Shown: positions 39,675 to 51,370, counted from the first letter of the stretch. The stretch: 64,000 nucleotides of DNA from Pectobacterium colocasium (GCF_020181655.1 NZ_CP084032.1:4774001-4838000); one strand, 5' to 3'. The notes: generated by a model from the letters alone, not told the origin. A program made the numbers and translations.

Positions 39675-39779
39675 CGGGAGTAACGGAATAGAAGAGTAAA
39701 GCGTTTGCGCCAGGGATGGCGCAAGCCGAGCTTACATGGACGTACTTGCAGCGTCTTTACGATCTATCCGTTACTCCCG
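39675..39779 (-). repeat. Palindromic intergenic repeat, copy C
   Basis: 105 bp, inverse orientation relative to copies A and B. Termini CGGGAGTAACGGA / TCCGTTACTCCCG pair perfectly and the hairpin TTGCGCCAGGGATGGCGCAA lies inside. It sits between yicH and fabY, which converge, so it may also act as a transcription end. Confidence 0.88.
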
Positions 39780-39904
39780 CTCTACGGACTTTATCAGCAA
39801 CATCACACAGTCAGAATCACGTGTATTATTATGGCGAGATGCTGCTGGCTAACATGCAGCGTGATGTTCCGATAGGAAGGCCATCATAATATGGTCACTG
39901 CGAG

Positions 39905-40846
39905 TTAATCCGCTTCCGACCCGCCTGCTTCCAGTGGCGCATCCGGTTGAGCAGGCAGCACGATATACACCCCTTCAAATAACGCCCCTTTACTGTCATC
40001 ACCGAAGAGCTCGACATTTAGCTGCACGCGTGCCTTGCGCCCCCGCGCCAGACGATCCAGATCGCCACTCAGTGACCCTAAGTCAGCAACAGCGCTCGGC
40101 CGACCGCTCACCGGTGTGCTGTAACGAATGTGCGCGTCCGCCAGAATAATCGTTCCGCCGAGGTGCCGCTCACGCAGAAGTAGCCAGATCAATCCCCAAC
40201 CGGTGAGCGTCGCGAGAGAAAACATGCTGCCGGCAAAAAGCGTGTGATGCGGGTTCTGATTGCCCGTTTCAGGCATGGTGGTGATAAATTTTTTCCCGGT
40301 GTACTGGCTTATACGCACCCCCATCTTTTCACTCAGAGGGATGTGCTCGTACCAGGCCTGTTGTAGCTGTCCGCACCAGTCAGGGCGGTGCAAAATATCA
40401 TCCAGCGTCGCCACCGGTTTGATCATCAGAAAGTGCCGCACAGGCGTTGTTTGTGGCGCAGTGATCTCCCCCTGATTAACAAAACCCAGCTTGGAGAAGA
40501 AATCCATTGCGTCTTCACGGGCGCTACAGACCACACGCTTGACGCCTTCCTGACGCGCGACAGACTCCAGAGTAATCGCAAGCAACGTCCCTAACCCTTT
40601 CCCTCGCACGTCGGGATGAACCGCTAAAAAGCGGATTGCCGCTTCGTTATCCGCATTGATGGAAAGACGGCCAATTGCGACCAGCCTTCCCTGCTCATCC
40701 ACCACGGTTTGGTGATGTGCCAAGGCATCATAGGCATCGCGCTCGGAGCCTAGCGGCTGGCGCAGAGGTTTACGCAGCATTTCCCAGCGGAATTGATAGT
40801 ACGCATCCAGTTCTTCTGCGCTTTCAGGTACTCTCAGATGATACAT
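39905..40846 (-). CDS. fabY: Bifunctional GNAT/thioesterase-like protein FabY (YiiD)
   Basis: A 313-residue two-domain protein. An N-terminal GNAT acetyltransferase fold (about 1-150) has [26 protein letters not shown]-terminal hot-dog domain (about 165-300) has [25 protein letters not shown], similar to the YiiD C-terminal thioesterase family. In E. coli it takes part in an alternative start of fatty-acid synthesis. E. coli YiiD has about 16 extra N-terminal residues, not obvious here. Confidence 0.9.
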   Translation of the reverse strand: MYHLRVPESAEELDAYYQFRWEMLRKPLRQPLGSERDAYDALAHHQTVVDEQGRLVAIGRLSINADNEAAIRFLAVHPDVRGKGLGTLLAITLESVARQEGVKRVVCSAREDAMDFFSKLGFVNQGEITAPQTTPVRHFLMIKPVATLDDILHRPDWCGQLQQAWYEHIPLSEKMGVRISQYTGKKFITTMPETGNQNPHHTLFAGSMFSLATLTGWGLIWLLLRERHLGGTIILADAHIRYSTPVSGRPSAVADLGSLSGDLDRLARGRKARVQLNVELFGDDSKGALFEGVYIVLPAQPDAPLEAGGSEAD

Positions 40847-40965
40847 AACCCTTCCTCTATACCGAGATGCCCCATTGCATCGGGGTTCATAAAATCAGAC
40901 CGCTGACAAACTGATACATCACGCGATAACCATGGTGGAGCCTGCAACGCTATGTTTGTAGAATG

Positions 40966-41403
40966 CTATGTTTGTAGCCAGAACGTCACCGGGCCGTCAT
41001 TCACCAATGCCACTTTCATATCCGCCGCAAACTGCCCTGTTTCCGTGTGAACGCCTTGCTCACGGCACTGTCCGACAAAATACTGATAGAGACGGTCGGC
41101 CTCCGAGGGGTACGCGCCGCGAGAAAACCCAGGCCGCATGCCACGCTGCGTATCAGCAACCAGCGTAAACTGCGAAACCACCAGCACGTTGCCGCCAGCC
41201 TGACGAACATTGAGATTCATTTTCCCGTTATCGTCACCGAATATGCGGTAACCCAACACACGCTCGCAGAGCCGCGTGGCTTTTTGTTCGTCATCGCCCT
41301 GCTCAACGCCCAGTAAGATCAGCAAACCTTTATCGATTTCCCCAACCACACTGCCTTCTACCGTAACGCTGGCGCTGGATACTCGCTGAATTAGCGCAAT
41401 CAT
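40966..41403 (-). CDS. dtd: D-aminoacyl-tRNA deacylase
   Basis: A 145-residue proofreading enzyme that removes D-amino acids from mischarged tRNA. Both active-site motifs are present: VSQFTLVAD (SQFTL) and NDGPVTFWL (GPVT). The ATG at 41403 ([13 protein letters not shown]) gives the E. coli length. It follows yihX on the same strand by 64 bases. Confidence 0.96.
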   Translation of the reverse strand: MIALIQRVSSASVTVEGSVVGEIDKGLLILLGVEQGDDEQKATRLCERVLGYRIFGDDNGKMNLNVRQAGGNVLVVSQFTLVADTQRGMRPGFSRGAYPSEADRLYQYFVGQCREQGVHTETGQFAADMKVALVNDGPVTFWLQT

Positions 41404-41467
41404 AAAACCCAACTACTCCTGATGTCATCATTCCCAATAGAGGCCGTGTCCGCCCCTGCGATATAAA

Positions 41468-42079
41468 TCATGCTTTAGCTGTCGTTGCCTGCATAGCAAA
41501 AAAATCCGGCACCACCTGACGATCGGTCACCAGAATGCTGTGAATGCCCAAACTCTGGGCAGCATCAACGTTTGCGGCATTATCGTCAAAAAAGACGGCC
41601 TGCGCTGGCGTCACGCCTTCCTGCGTCAGAACATACTGATAAATCGCCAATTCTGGCTTACGTAATCCAATGTCTTGTGACAGATAGATTCTGTCGGCCG
41701 CCGCCCCCACTTCCGGGAACAATGCCGGCCAGTGTGAACAATGGAGGCGATTGGTATTCGACAGAATCACCACGCGGTGACCTTCCTGACGCAGGCGCTG
41801 CATGATGTCGATAACCTCAGAACGCAATGCGACAAAGATAGCCTGCCAGCCAGCGGTGAATTGCTCGAAGCTCAGGGCGATGCCCATTTCCTGACACAGT
41901 CTGGTCGCAAATTCTTCATCGCTAATCTCGCCCCGCTCATGCTGTTCAAATGCTTCCCCCATCACAAAACGTTCTTGCAACGTCGCGAGCGGCGCACTGC
42001 TCAGATTACTCCAGACGCCTAATACTCTTTTGAAATCAATATCAATGACGACATTACCTAAATCAAAAATATACAGCAT
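41468..42079 (-). CDS. yihX: HAD-like glucose-1-phosphate phosphatase YihX
   Basis: A 203-residue phosphatase. HAD motif I is IFDLGNVVIDIDF (the second acid comes later than in the usual DxD, as in E. coli YihX). Motif II is VVILSNTNR and motif IV is VFFDDNAANVDAA. GEISDEEFA lies in the cap. E. coli YihX hydrolyses alpha-D-glucose 1-phosphate. The start MLYIFDLG at 42079 matches E. coli and has GGAGG upstream. Confidence 0.93.
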   Translation of the reverse strand: MLYIFDLGNVVIDIDFKRVLGVWSNLSSAPLATLQERFVMGEAFEQHERGEISDEEFATRLCQEMGIALSFEQFTAGWQAIFVALRSEVIDIMQRLRQEGHRVVILSNTNRLHCSHWPALFPEVGAAADRIYLSQDIGLRKPELAIYQYVLTQEGVTPAQAVFFDDNAANVDAAQSLGIHSILVTDRQVVPDFFAMQATTAKA

Positions 42080-42185
42080 GGCAGCCTCCTCCTGACGTAA
42101 TCGTAGGATTTTCACTGTAGCGGGAAATGGCGAAACTGAACAGGGAGGAAATATAAGGAAAGGTTAAAGTGGAAGAAAACGCATA

Positions 42186-42212
42186 AAATTCAGGGCACCC
42201 GAAGGTGCCCTG
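42186..42212 (-). terminator. Terminator of typA
   Basis: CAGGGCACC / GGTGCCCTG with a short loop; the minus strand continues into a T-rich tract. It lies 28 bases after the typA stop. Confidence 0.8.
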
Positions 42213-42239
42213 TTGCGTAACAGACAAACCCGTCTGAAA

Positions 42240-44063
<1,824 letters not shown>

Positions 44064-44214
44064 AGCTTTGCCTCAGGCATTTAGAAATAGCGCGCTATTG
44101 TACACGTATTAATCGAGGGACTAAACAAGATCACAAGCATCTATGATAAACAACCTAGAGCTGCTTGCTTTGTGATCCCTTTCACGGTGCAAAAGCGCTA
44201 CAAGCGAACACAAA

Positions 44215-44231
44215 TGCACTAAATAAGTGCA
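44215..44231 (+). promoter_or_regulatory. NtrC enhancer site 1 of glnA
   Basis: TGCACTAAATAAGTGCA fits the NtrC consensus TGCACC-N5-GGTGCA. It is centred about 140 bp before the predicted sigma-54 start. Confidence 0.85.
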
Positions 44232-44246
44232 ATAATTCACATACAG

Positions 44247-44263
44247 GGCACCGTTTTGGTGCT
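44247..44263 (+). promoter_or_regulatory. NtrC enhancer site 2 of glnA
   Basis: GGCACCGTTTTGGTGCT, centred about 108 bp before the predicted start and 32 bp from site 1, the same geometry as at E. coli glnAp2. A further half site, TGGTGCA, is at 44275. Confidence 0.85.
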
Positions 44264-44336
44264 TTAAACTATAATGGTGCAGTGGATTTCCGTGAGAAAG
44301 CCCCAAGTAGCAACACATTGCACACATTTAAAAAGT

Positions 44337-44354
44337 TGGCACACTTTTAGCTTT
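44337..44354 (+). promoter_or_regulatory. Sigma-54 promoter of glnA
   Basis: TGGCACACTTTTAGCTTT has GG at -24 and GC at -12, exactly 12 bp apart. Transcription should start near 44362, 70 bp before the coding start. Confidence 0.88.
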
Positions 44355-44432
44355 AGTCTACTCACGGCAACAACATCAATCCACAACGATATTCGTTCCA
44401 CGACGATAAATGACCAATCGGGAGAACCAAGT

Positions 44433-45842
44433 ATGTCCGCAGAACATGTTTTGACGATGCTGAATGAGCACGAAGTGAAGTTTGTTGATTTACGCTTCAC
44501 GGATACTAAAGGTAAAGAACAGCACGTCACCATTCCGGCTCATCAAGTTAATGCCGACTTCTTCGAAGAAGGTAAAATGTTTGATGGTTCCTCGATTGGC
44601 GGCTGGAAAGGTATCAACGAGTCAGACATGGTTCTGATGCCCGATGCCAGCACAGCGATGATCGACCCGTTCTTCGAAGATTCTACGCTGATCATTCGTT
44701 GTGACATTCTTGAACCAGGCACCATGCAGGGTTATGACCGCGACCCGCGTTCTATCGCGAAACGTGCGGAAGATTTCCTGCGTTCTTCTGGCATTGCCGA
44801 TACCGTTCTGTTTGGGCCTGAGCCAGAATTCTTCCTGTTCGATGACATCCGTTTCGGCAGCAGCACGTCCGGTTCTCACGTTGCTATCGACGATGTTGAA
44901 GCTTACTGGAACTCCGGTAAAGAATACGAAGGCGGTAACAAAGGTCACCGTCCAGGTCTGAAAGGCGGCTACTTCCCGGTTCCACCAGTCGATTCATCAC
45001 AGGACATCCGTTCTGCTATGTGTCTGACTATGGAGCAGATGGGTCTGGTTGTTGAAGCTCATCACCACGAAGTCGCAACCGCTGGTCAGAACGAAGTGGC
45101 TACCCGCTTCAACACCATGACCAAAAAAGCTGACGAAATTCAGATCTACAAATATGTCGTGCATAACGTGGCTCACGCCTACGGCAAAACTGCGACCTTT
45201 ATGCCAAAACCTATGTTCGGTGATAACGGTTCTGGTATGCACTGCCACATGTCTCTGTCTAAAGACGGCACTAACCTGTTCGCTGGCGACAAATACGGCG
45301 GCCTGTCTGAACTGGCTCTGTTCTACATCGGCGGTGTTATCAAGCACGCTAAAGCCATCAACGCCTTGGCGAACCCGACCACCAACTCCTACAAGCGTCT
45401 GGTCCCTGGTTACGAAGCTCCAGTTATGCTGGCTTACTCTGCCCGTAACCGTTCTGCTTCAATCCGTATTCCGGTTGTTGCCAGCCCGAAAGCACGTCGT
45501 ATCGAAGCGCGCTTCCCGGATCCAGCAGCTAACCCATACCTGTGCTTCGCTGCACTGCTGATGGCTGGCCTCGACGGCATCATCAACAAAATCCACCCTG
45601 GCGATGCGATGGACAAAAACCTGTACGATCTGCCTCCAGAAGAAGAAGCAGAGATTCCAAAAGTTGCAGGTTCTCTGGACGAAGCCCTGGCTGCACTGAA
45701 CGAAGACCGCGAGTTCCTGACCCGTGGTGGCGTGTTCACCGACGACGCTATCGAAGCGTATATCGAACTGCGTAAATCTGAGATTGACCGCGTTCGTATG
45801 ACGCCGCACCCAGTTGAGTTCGAACTGTACTATAGCGTTTAA
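44433..45842 (+). CDS. glnA: Glutamine synthetase type I
   Basis: A 469-residue dodecameric enzyme making glutamine from glutamate, ammonia and ATP. The beta-Grasp start [22 protein letters not shown] leads into the active site: [29 protein letters not shown] and MHCHMSL. The adenylylation tyrosine is in [14 protein letters not shown], so activity should be set by the AMP-transfer cascade. The start has GGAG seven bases upstream; longer readings run into the promoter. Transcription is from a sigma-54 promoter under NtrC. Confidence 0.98.
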   Translation: MSAEHVLTMLNEHEVKFVDLRFTDTKGKEQHVTIPAHQVNADFFEEGKMFDGSSIGGWKGINESDMVLMPDASTAMIDPFFEDSTLIIRCDILEPGTMQGYDRDPRSIAKRAEDFLRSSGIADTVLFGPEPEFFLFDDIRFGSSTSGSHVAIDDVEAYWNSGKEYEGGNKGHRPGLKGGYFPVPPVDSSQDIRSAMCLTMEQMGLVVEAHHHEVATAGQNEVATRFNTMTKKADEIQIYKYVVHNVAHAYGKTATFMPKPMFGDNGSGMHCHMSLSKDGTNLFAGDKYGGLSELALFYIGGVIKHAKAINALANPTTNSYKRLVPGYEAPVMLAYSARNRSASIRIPVVASPKARRIEARFPDPAANPYLCFAALLMAGLDGIINKIHPGDAMDKNLYDLPPEEEAEIPKVAGSLDEALAALNEDREFLTRGGVFTDDAIEAYIELRKSEIDRVRMTPHPVEFELYYSV

Positions 45843-45865
45843 TAACAACAGCGTTTAATAACGAC

Positions 45866-45897
45866 AGCATGGTTGGGTGTGCTGATACCCAACCATG
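45866..45897 (+). terminator. Hairpin after glnA
   Basis: GCATGGTTGGGT / ACCCAACCATGC stem of 12 bp, without a T-run. Probably an RNA-stabilising or partial stop signal between glnA and glnL. Confidence 0.6.
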
Positions 45898-45953
45898 CCC
45901 GATAAACAACAGAATACTAAGAAGTTTGTTCTTGTTGCCGTGGAAACGCTTCA

Positions 45954-45977
45954 GCCCATCTTCGGATGGGCTTTTTT
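45954..45977 (+). terminator. Intrinsic terminator between glnA and glnL
   Basis: GCCCATC-TTCG-GATGGGC followed by six T. A UUCG tetraloop makes it very stable. Partial read-through would supply basal glnLG expression. Confidence 0.88.
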
Positions 45978-46027
45978 CACCACCGGCATTGGCCGTTGCG
46001 ACGTAACATCCATCATTCACACTACAA

Positions 46028-46044
46028 TGCACCACGATGGTGCG
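46028..46044 (+). promoter_or_regulatory. NtrC site at the glnL promoter
   Basis: TGCACCACGATGGTGCG matches the NtrC consensus. In E. coli a similar site represses glnLp. It ends 13 bases before the glnL start codon. Confidence 0.8.
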
Positions 46045-46056
46045 GGAGTCTGCGTT

Positions 46057-47106
46057 ATGGCAACAGGCACGCTGCCCGATGCTGGGCAGATCCTCAATTC
46101 CCTGATAAACAGCATCTTATTGCTGGATAACGATCTGGCGATTCACTATTCCAACCCGGCAGCACAGCAATTACTGGCACAAAGCTCGCGTAAATTATCC
46201 GGCACGCCACTGCCCGATTTGCTGGGATACTTTTCTCTGAATATCGATTTATTGCGTGAAAGTCTGGATTCAGGGCAAGGTTTTACGGATAACGAAGTCA
46301 CCATCGTCGTAGATGGTAAAGCGCACATCATGTCGCTCACCGCTCAGCGGGTACAAAACGATTTTATCCTGCTGGAAATGGCGCCGATGGATAATCAGCG
46401 CCGTCTCAGTCAGGAACAGCTTCAACATGCACAACAGCAGGCCGCCCGTGATTTAGTCCGGGGTTTAGCGCATGAGATAAAAAATCCGCTTGGCGGATTG
46501 CGTGGCGCCGCGCAGTTGCTTGCTAAAGCGTTGCCCGATCCGGCGTTGACGGAATATACCAAGGTCATCATCGAACAGGCGGATCGCCTGCGTAATCTGG
46601 TCGATCGCCTGCTCGGGCCACAACAGCCCGGCCTGCACGTCACTCAAAGTATCCATCAGGTCGCCGAACGCGTTTGCCAGCTCGTTTCACTGGAAAAACC
46701 AGATAACGTGACGCTGGTGAAAGACTATGACCCCAGTCTGCCAGAATTGACGCACGACCCTGACCAGATTGAACAGGTACTGCTGAATATTACCCGCAAT
46801 GCGCTACAGGCGCTGGGCGAGGAAGGCGGGACGATTACGATTCGTACCCGCACGGCTTTTCAGCTGACGTTACACGGCGTGCGCTATCGGCTTGCCGCAC
46901 GTATTGACGTGGAAGATGACGGCCCCGGCGTACCCGCTCAACTCCAGGACACCCTGTTTTACCCGATGGTGAGCGGGCGCGAAGGGGGAACCGGTTTAGG
47001 GCTTTCCATCGCCCGCAGTCTGATCGACCAGCACTCCGGTAAAATTGAATTTAACAGTTGGCCAGGACACACCGAATTCTCGGTTTACCTGCCCATTCGC
47101 CAGTGA
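46057..47106 (+). CDS. glnL: Nitrogen sensor histidine kinase NtrB (GlnL)
   Basis: A 349-residue cytoplasmic kinase/phosphatase for NtrC, controlled by PII. A PAS domain (about 10-120) is followed by the H-box [16 protein letters not shown] with the phosphorylated histidine. The ATP-binding domain has an N-box ([14 protein letters not shown]), DDGPGVP and [13 protein letters not shown]. The start [14 protein letters not shown] has GGGAG upstream and matches E. coli. glnG follows after 8 bases. Confidence 0.96.
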   Translation: MATGTLPDAGQILNSLINSILLLDNDLAIHYSNPAAQQLLAQSSRKLSGTPLPDLLGYFSLNIDLLRESLDSGQGFTDNEVTIVVDGKAHIMSLTAQRVQNDFILLEMAPMDNQRRLSQEQLQHAQQQAARDLVRGLAHEIKNPLGGLRGAAQLLAKALPDPALTEYTKVIIEQADRLRNLVDRLLGPQQPGLHVTQSIHQVAERVCQLVSLEKPDNVTLVKDYDPSLPELTHDPDQIEQVLLNITRNALQALGEEGGTITIRTRTAFQLTLHGVRYRLAARIDVEDDGPGVPAQLQDTLFYPMVSGREGGTGLGLSIARSLIDQHSGKIEFNSWPGHTEFSVYLPIRQ

Positions 47107-47114
47107 GGTTCACA

Positions 47115-48527
47115 ATGCAACGAGGGATAGTCTGGATTGTCGATGACGATAGCTCCATCCGTTGGGTGCTTGAGCGCGCGCTTGCTGGTGCGGGTTTAAC
47201 CTGCGCAACGTTTGAGAACGGAAATCAGGTACTACATGCGTTAGCAACACAAACCCCCGACGTTCTGCTGTCCGACATCCGCATGCCAGGGATGGATGGA
47301 TTAGCGCTCTTACAGCAAATCAAACAGCGCCACCCGATGCTCCCGGTCATCATTATGACGGCACATTCTGATTTGGATGCCGCCGTCAGTGCTTACCAAC
47401 AGGGTGCGTTCGACTATTTGCCGAAGCCGTTCGATATTGATGAAGCCGTTGCGCTGGTTGAGCGCGCGATCAGCCATTATCTGGAACAGCAGCAGCCGGT
47501 ACGTAACCAGCCGATCAATGGCCCGACAACGGACATTATCGGCGAAGCGCCCGCGATGCAGGATGTCTTCCGCATCATTGGCCGTCTGTCTCGCTCATCG
47601 ATCAGCGTGCTGATTAACGGCGAATCGGGAACGGGTAAAGAGCTGGTAGCACATGCCCTGCATCGCCACAGCCCGCGCACCAAAGCCCCTTTTATCGCCC
47701 TGAATATGGCAGCTATTCCCAAAGATCTGATCGAATCAGAACTGTTCGGCCACGAAAAAGGCGCGTTTACGGGAGCGAACCAGATTCGTCAGGGTCGCTT
47801 TGAGCAGGCTGATGGCGGAACGCTATTTTTGGATGAAATCGGTGACATGCCGCTAGACGTGCAAACACGTCTGTTGCGCGTCTTGGCAGACGGACAGTTT
47901 TATCGCGTTGGCGGCTATGCGGCGGTGAAAGTAGACGTCCGCATTATCGCGGCAACGCACCAAAACCTTGAACAGCGCGTGCAGGAAGGCAAGTTCCGTG
48001 AGGATCTGTTTCACCGCCTGAACGTGATCCGCGTTCATTTACCGCCGCTGCGTGAGCGTCGAGAAGATATCCCTCGTCTGGCGCGTTATTTCTTGCAGGC
48101 CACAGCAAAAGAGCTGGGCGTCGAGCCGAAGAATCTGCATCCAGAAGCGGAAACGGCGCTAACCCGTTTGCCGTGGCCCGGCAACGTGCGCCAATTGGAA
48201 AACACCTGTCGTTGGTTGACGGTCATGGCCGCCGGTCAGGAAGTACTGATTCAGGATCTGCCGCCCGAACTGTTCGAGACCACGGCACCAGATTCCACTG
48301 TACATATTCTGCCGGACAGCTGGGCTACGCTATTGGCACAATGGGCCGATCGCGCGCTGCGTTCCGGTCATCAAAACCTGCTGGCGGAGGCCCAACCGGA
48401 AATGGAAAGGACGCTGCTGACAACAGCACTGCGGCATACGCAGGGTCATAAGCAGGAAGCGGCAAGATTGCTGGGGTGGGGTAGAAATACTCTGACGCGT
48501 AAACTAAAAGAGCTGGGAATGGAGTAG
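47115..48527 (+). CDS. glnG: Nitrogen response regulator NtrC (GlnG)
   Basis: A 470-residue sigma-54 activator. The receiver domain (about 1-120) has VDDDSS and the phosphorylated aspartate in [13 protein letters not shown]. The AAA+ domain (about 140-380) has [14 protein letters not shown] (Walker A), the sigma-54-contacting GAFTGA loop and [11 protein letters not shown] (Walker B). The C-terminal Fis-type helix-turn-helix is [24 protein letters not shown]. It should bind the enhancer sites upstream of glnA and glnL. Confidence 0.97.
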   Translation: MQRGIVWIVDDDSSIRWVLERALAGAGLTCATFENGNQVLHALATQTPDVLLSDIRMPGMDGLALLQQIKQRHPMLPVIIMTAHSDLDAAVSAYQQGAFDYLPKPFDIDEAVALVERAISHYLEQQQPVRNQPINGPTTDIIGEAPAMQDVFRIIGRLSRSSISVLINGESGTGKELVAHALHRHSPRTKAPFIALNMAAIPKDLIESELFGHEKGAFTGANQIRQGRFEQADGGTLFLDEIGDMPLDVQTRLLRVLADGQFYRVGGYAAVKVDVRIIAATHQNLEQRVQEGKFREDLFHRLNVIRVHLPPLRERREDIPRLARYFLQATAKELGVEPKNLHPEAETALTRLPWPGNVRQLENTCRWLTVMAAGQEVLIQDLPPELFETTAPDSTVHILPDSWATLLAQWADRALRSGHQNLLAEAQPEMERTLLTTALRHTQGHKQEAARLLGWGRNTLTRKLKELGME

Positions 48528-48670
48528 CGAGATTGCTTTTTTATTACTCAATTGTTAACAAACAAACTGGTGATAAAAAATACAATCTGGCGCACGAAAT
48601 TGTCACTAATTTGTCCTTTACTTGCCTCGAGTCAGCAGTATGATCGTGTCGCTGATTCGGGAGGAACACC

Positions 48671-48808
48671 ATGCTGGACTCATTGATTTCCGTTGCAACA
48701 CTTTCCGTTGCAACACATGGCGCTGAAATTGGCTCCGCGGCAAGCCATTCGCCGCAGGCTGCTATTGCCGCCGTATTGTGTGCTGCACTGATTAATTTCT
48801 TTAGTTGA
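48671..48808 (+). CDS. yshB: Small membrane protein YshB
   Basis: A 45-residue protein, MLDSLISVATLSVATHG...SPQAAIAAVLCAALINFFS. It resembles E. coli YshB (36 residues) in start, the PQ-A-AAVLCAA segment and the FS end. GGGAGG sits 8 bases before the ATG. One hydrophobic helix spans about residues 28-44. It lies between glnG and hemN, the E. coli position. The N-terminal half carries a duplicated SVAT unit (a 15-base repeat), which makes it longer than E. coli YshB. The function is unclear; a role in virulence has been reported in Salmonella. Confidence 0.82.
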   Translation: MLDSLISVATLSVATHGAEIGSAASHSPQAAIAAVLCAALINFFS

Positions 48809-48823
48809 TCACAAAAGTTTGAG

Positions 48824-48862
48824 AACAGCCAGTCGGTACTAACATCGACTGGCTGTTTTTTT
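48824..48862 (+). terminator. Terminator after yshB (and hemN)
   Basis: AACAGCCAGTCG / CGACTGGCTGTT with a 10-nt loop and T7 on the plus strand, just before the convergent hemN stop. Confidence 0.9.
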
Positions 48863-48864
48863 GA

Positions 48865-50238
48865 CTAAATCACGCGGGAAAACTGCTGTGTTCTGAGCTT
48901 GCTACGCAGATAGACGTCAAAGCACATACAGATATTGCGGATCAGCAAACGTCCTTTCGGCGTCACCACCAGCCCGTCCTCCTGACTATCCACCAGCCCA
49001 TCAGCCACCAGCGGAGCCAGCAACGCTAAATCCTGCTCAAAGTAGGTTTTAAAATCGATCGTATATTCTGCTTCAATGGGCGCATAGCTAAGCTGGAAAT
49101 TACAAATTAGCGTCTTAATCACATCGCGACGAAGGCAGTCGTCACGCGTCAATTGCAGCCCGCGCCACAAGGCATTTCCTTTGTCTTTAACCTGCGCATA
49201 ATACTGCTTCAGTTCCTTCTGGTTCTGGGCATAGCTATCACCGATCATACTAATCGCAGACACCCCCATCCCAAGCAGATCGCTATCGCCCTGCGTCGTA
49301 TAGCCCTGAAAATTGCGATGCAGCTTCCCTTCTCGCTGCGCCACGGCCAGTTCATCGTCCGGGCGAGCAAAGTGATCCATACCGATAAACTGATAGCCCG
49401 ATTGTGTCAGCGACCCAATCGTCTGTTGCAGAATATCCAGCTTTTGCTCCGCGCTCGGTAAATCCGCTTCTTTGATCTTGCGCTGCGCAGCGAACAGGCT
49501 GGGTAAATGCGCATAGTTAAAGACGCTAAGCCGGTGCGGGCTTAATTCCGCAACGCGCTGTAGTGTAAAAGCGAAGCTTTCCGGCGTTTGCTTCGGCAGG
49601 CCGTAAATCAAATCGATATTGGTTGAGGTGAAGCACAGCGCCTTTGCCCGCTCAATAAGGGCAAAAATAAAGTCTTCATCCTGCTCACGATTGACCAGCT
49701 TCTGAACGTCTTTATTAAAATCCTGAACGCCCATGCTCAAGCGGTTAAACCCTTCGGCGCGCAGATGATCGAGGACGTCCAGCTCAATTTCTCGTGGATC
49801 GACTTCAAGCGACAGCTCAGCCTGCTCGGAAAAAGAGAACAGCTCACGCAGCAGTGACATCAGTCGACTAATTTGTGCTTTATTCAGGTAGGTTGGCGTA
49901 CCACCGCCCCAATGCAATTGCGTCACCGTTCGCCCGGCGAATAGCGGCGCACGCTGGCGAATTTCCTGCTCCAGCACATCAAGGTACTCATCCGCTTTAT
50001 GCTGCTGACGCGTAACCAGCTTATTACAGCCGCAGAAATAGCACAGCCGATGGCAAAAAGGGATATGGATGTACAGCGACAGCGGTCGCTGCGGATAACG
50101 GACGATGGCCTGTTGAAACGCAGGCTCATCGTAAGCTTCATTGAATTCTAACGCTGTGGGATAAGACGTATAACGCGGCCCAGAATAGTTATATTTTTGA
50201 ATCAGGGCCAGATCCCAGTCAACGGACGGTATCGACAT
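48865..50238 (-). CDS. hemN: Oxygen-independent coproporphyrinogen III oxidase
   Basis: A 457-residue radical-SAM enzyme converting coproporphyrinogen III to protoporphyrinogen IX without oxygen. The [4Fe-4S] motif is HIPFCHRLCYFCGCNK (CxxxCxxC plus the fourth cysteine). HWGGGTPTYL and SMGVQDFNKDVQKLVNR belong to the SAM fold. The C-terminal HemN domain follows. The length equals that of E. coli. It converges with glnG/yshB. Confidence 0.97.
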   Translation of the reverse strand: MSIPSVDWDLALIQKYNYSGPRYTSYPTALEFNEAYDEPAFQQAIVRYPQRPLSLYIHIPFCHRLCYFCGCNKLVTRQQHKADEYLDVLEQEIRQRAPLFAGRTVTQLHWGGGTPTYLNKAQISRLMSLLRELFSFSEQAELSLEVDPREIELDVLDHLRAEGFNRLSMGVQDFNKDVQKLVNREQDEDFIFALIERAKALCFTSTNIDLIYGLPKQTPESFAFTLQRVAELSPHRLSVFNYAHLPSLFAAQRKIKEADLPSAEQKLDILQQTIGSLTQSGYQFIGMDHFARPDDELAVAQREGKLHRNFQGYTTQGDSDLLGMGVSAISMIGDSYAQNQKELKQYYAQVKDKGNALWRGLQLTRDDCLRRDVIKTLICNFQLSYAPIEAEYTIDFKTYFEQDLALLAPLVADGLVDSQEDGLVVTPKGRLLIRNICMCFDVYLRSKLRTQQFSRVI

Positions 50239-50310
50239 ATTCGCTCACTCCTTCCAGTTTTTACTCGGTGGGTTATCCTTCCCCTCCTTTAGATCACCAA
50301 AAATGGCGCT

Positions 50311-50481
50311 CAAAAACGTTTCCTACGTTTTGTTACTCGTCTCATCCCTGAGACTCGCCCTAAAGGGTCGTCACCTTGTGACGTTCAAAAACGCTCCCGG
50401 CGTTTTGTTACTCGTCTCATCCTTGAGACTCGCCCTAAAGGGCCGTCACCTTGTGACGTTCAAAAACGCTCCCGGCGTTTT
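50311..50481 (+). repeat. 75-bp tandem repeat, two full units plus part
   Basis: Units at 50311-50385 and 50386-50460 agree at 69 of 75 positions; a third begins at 50461 and stops after about 21 bases. Each unit is a chain of small hairpins: GTCTCA-N4-TGAGAC, CCCTAAAGGG, GTCAC-CTT-GTGAC and AACG...CGTT. The stretch TACTCGTCTCAT...GAGACTCGCCCTA is shared, in reverse, with the repeat at 57659-57855. Confidence 0.9.
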
Positions 50482-50636
50482 TGTCTTGGGCGTTGGCGTC
50501 GCGCATGATTCATACGCCCGTTAAACAAGGCGCGGTGCAATCGGTGCTTACGCTTCGACAATAGCCATAGTTTACTGAACAGACAGAGCAGATAAAACGC
50601 AACCAGCAATATCAGGAACAGAAACAGCCATTTCAT
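50460..50636 (-). CDS. Possible small membrane protein (58 aa)
   Basis: Starts four bases after the yihI stop (MKWLFLFLILLVAFYLLCLF), giving one strong N-terminal membrane helix, followed by a very basic tail (KRKHRLHRALF...RRQRPRQKRRERF). This hydrophobic-then-basic layout is typical of small inner-membrane proteins. The Shine-Dalgarno is weak, so translation may be coupled to yihI. The last codons lie in the tandem repeat. No family is recognised. Confidence 0.45.
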   Translation of the reverse strand: MKWLFLFLILLVAFYLLCLFSKLWLLSKRKHRLHRALFNGRMNHARRQRPRQKRRERF

Positions 50637-50639
50637 TGA

Positions 50640-51194
50640 TTAGAACGCGTCTTTCGGATTATTGCGTTTTAAAAGCTGCAACATATCTTCCTGCTGTTCT
50701 TCTTCGTCATCATCACCCAGCTCAATGCCAAGCTCTTCCATCAGGATATCGATACGATCCAGCGTTTCATCAACCCATGACTGATCTTTGGCGCTCAGCG
50801 TTTCACCGCTATCCAGACGATCTAATAAAGCATCCAGACGTGAATCGTTTTCTAACATTTCCAGCTCTTCTTCGGGTGACATTGCCGGCTTGGCAGCAAC
50901 GACTTTCTCTACAGGCGCAGAAGGCTTCGATTTTGGCTTCGGTTTCTCAATGGCGCTGTCTAACACGCCAAGCTGTACAGGTTTTTTACTACCAATACGT
51001 GGATCGGCTGCTTTACGCTGACCAGAACGCTGGTCGGTGGACGCTTTTTCCTGAGTTCGGCTACCCGCCGCGTGGCCACGATGCTTTTTATCTTTCTTCC
51101 GATCGCGCGCTTCGCGCTCTAACTCTTCGCGAGTCTTTCTTTTTACTTTGGGTTTTCCTGCCTTATCGGCAGCCCCTTTGACAGGTCGGTTCAT
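50640..51194 (-). CDS. yihI: Der GTPase-activating protein YihI
   Basis: A 184-residue acidic/basic two-part protein that stimulates the ribosome-assembly GTPase Der. The N-terminal half is very basic ([26 protein letters not shown]). The C-terminal half is acidic and helical ([41 protein letters not shown]). This order is characteristic of YihI. It is divergent from yihA. Confidence 0.93.
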   Translation of the reverse strand: MNRPVKGAADKAGKPKVKRKTREELEREARDRKKDKKHRGHAAGSRTQEKASTDQRSGQRKAADPRIGSKKPVQLGVLDSAIEKPKPKSKPSAPVEKVVAAKPAMSPEEELEMLENDSRLDALLDRLDSGETLSAKDQSWVDETLDRIDILMEELGIELGDDDEEEQQEDMLQLLKRNNPKDAF

Positions 51195-51370
51195 AATGTT
51201 GTTCTCAGGTACACAGATATAAGGGAAGTCCGGCGGAATCTAGCAGAAAGCCCGCGAATAAAAAAGCGTCCACATCAGACGGCTGAGCTTTGAGGCAGAT
51301 AAACCCGCCTTTATTGTCAGTTACAGGTATAATCCCCAACCAGACAGAGATCCAGATAGAGATAACCATC

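Noticed and set aside
50311..50481. CRISPR array
   Set aside because: The 75-bp units are directly adjacent with no unique spacers, only two to three in number, and no cas genes are near.
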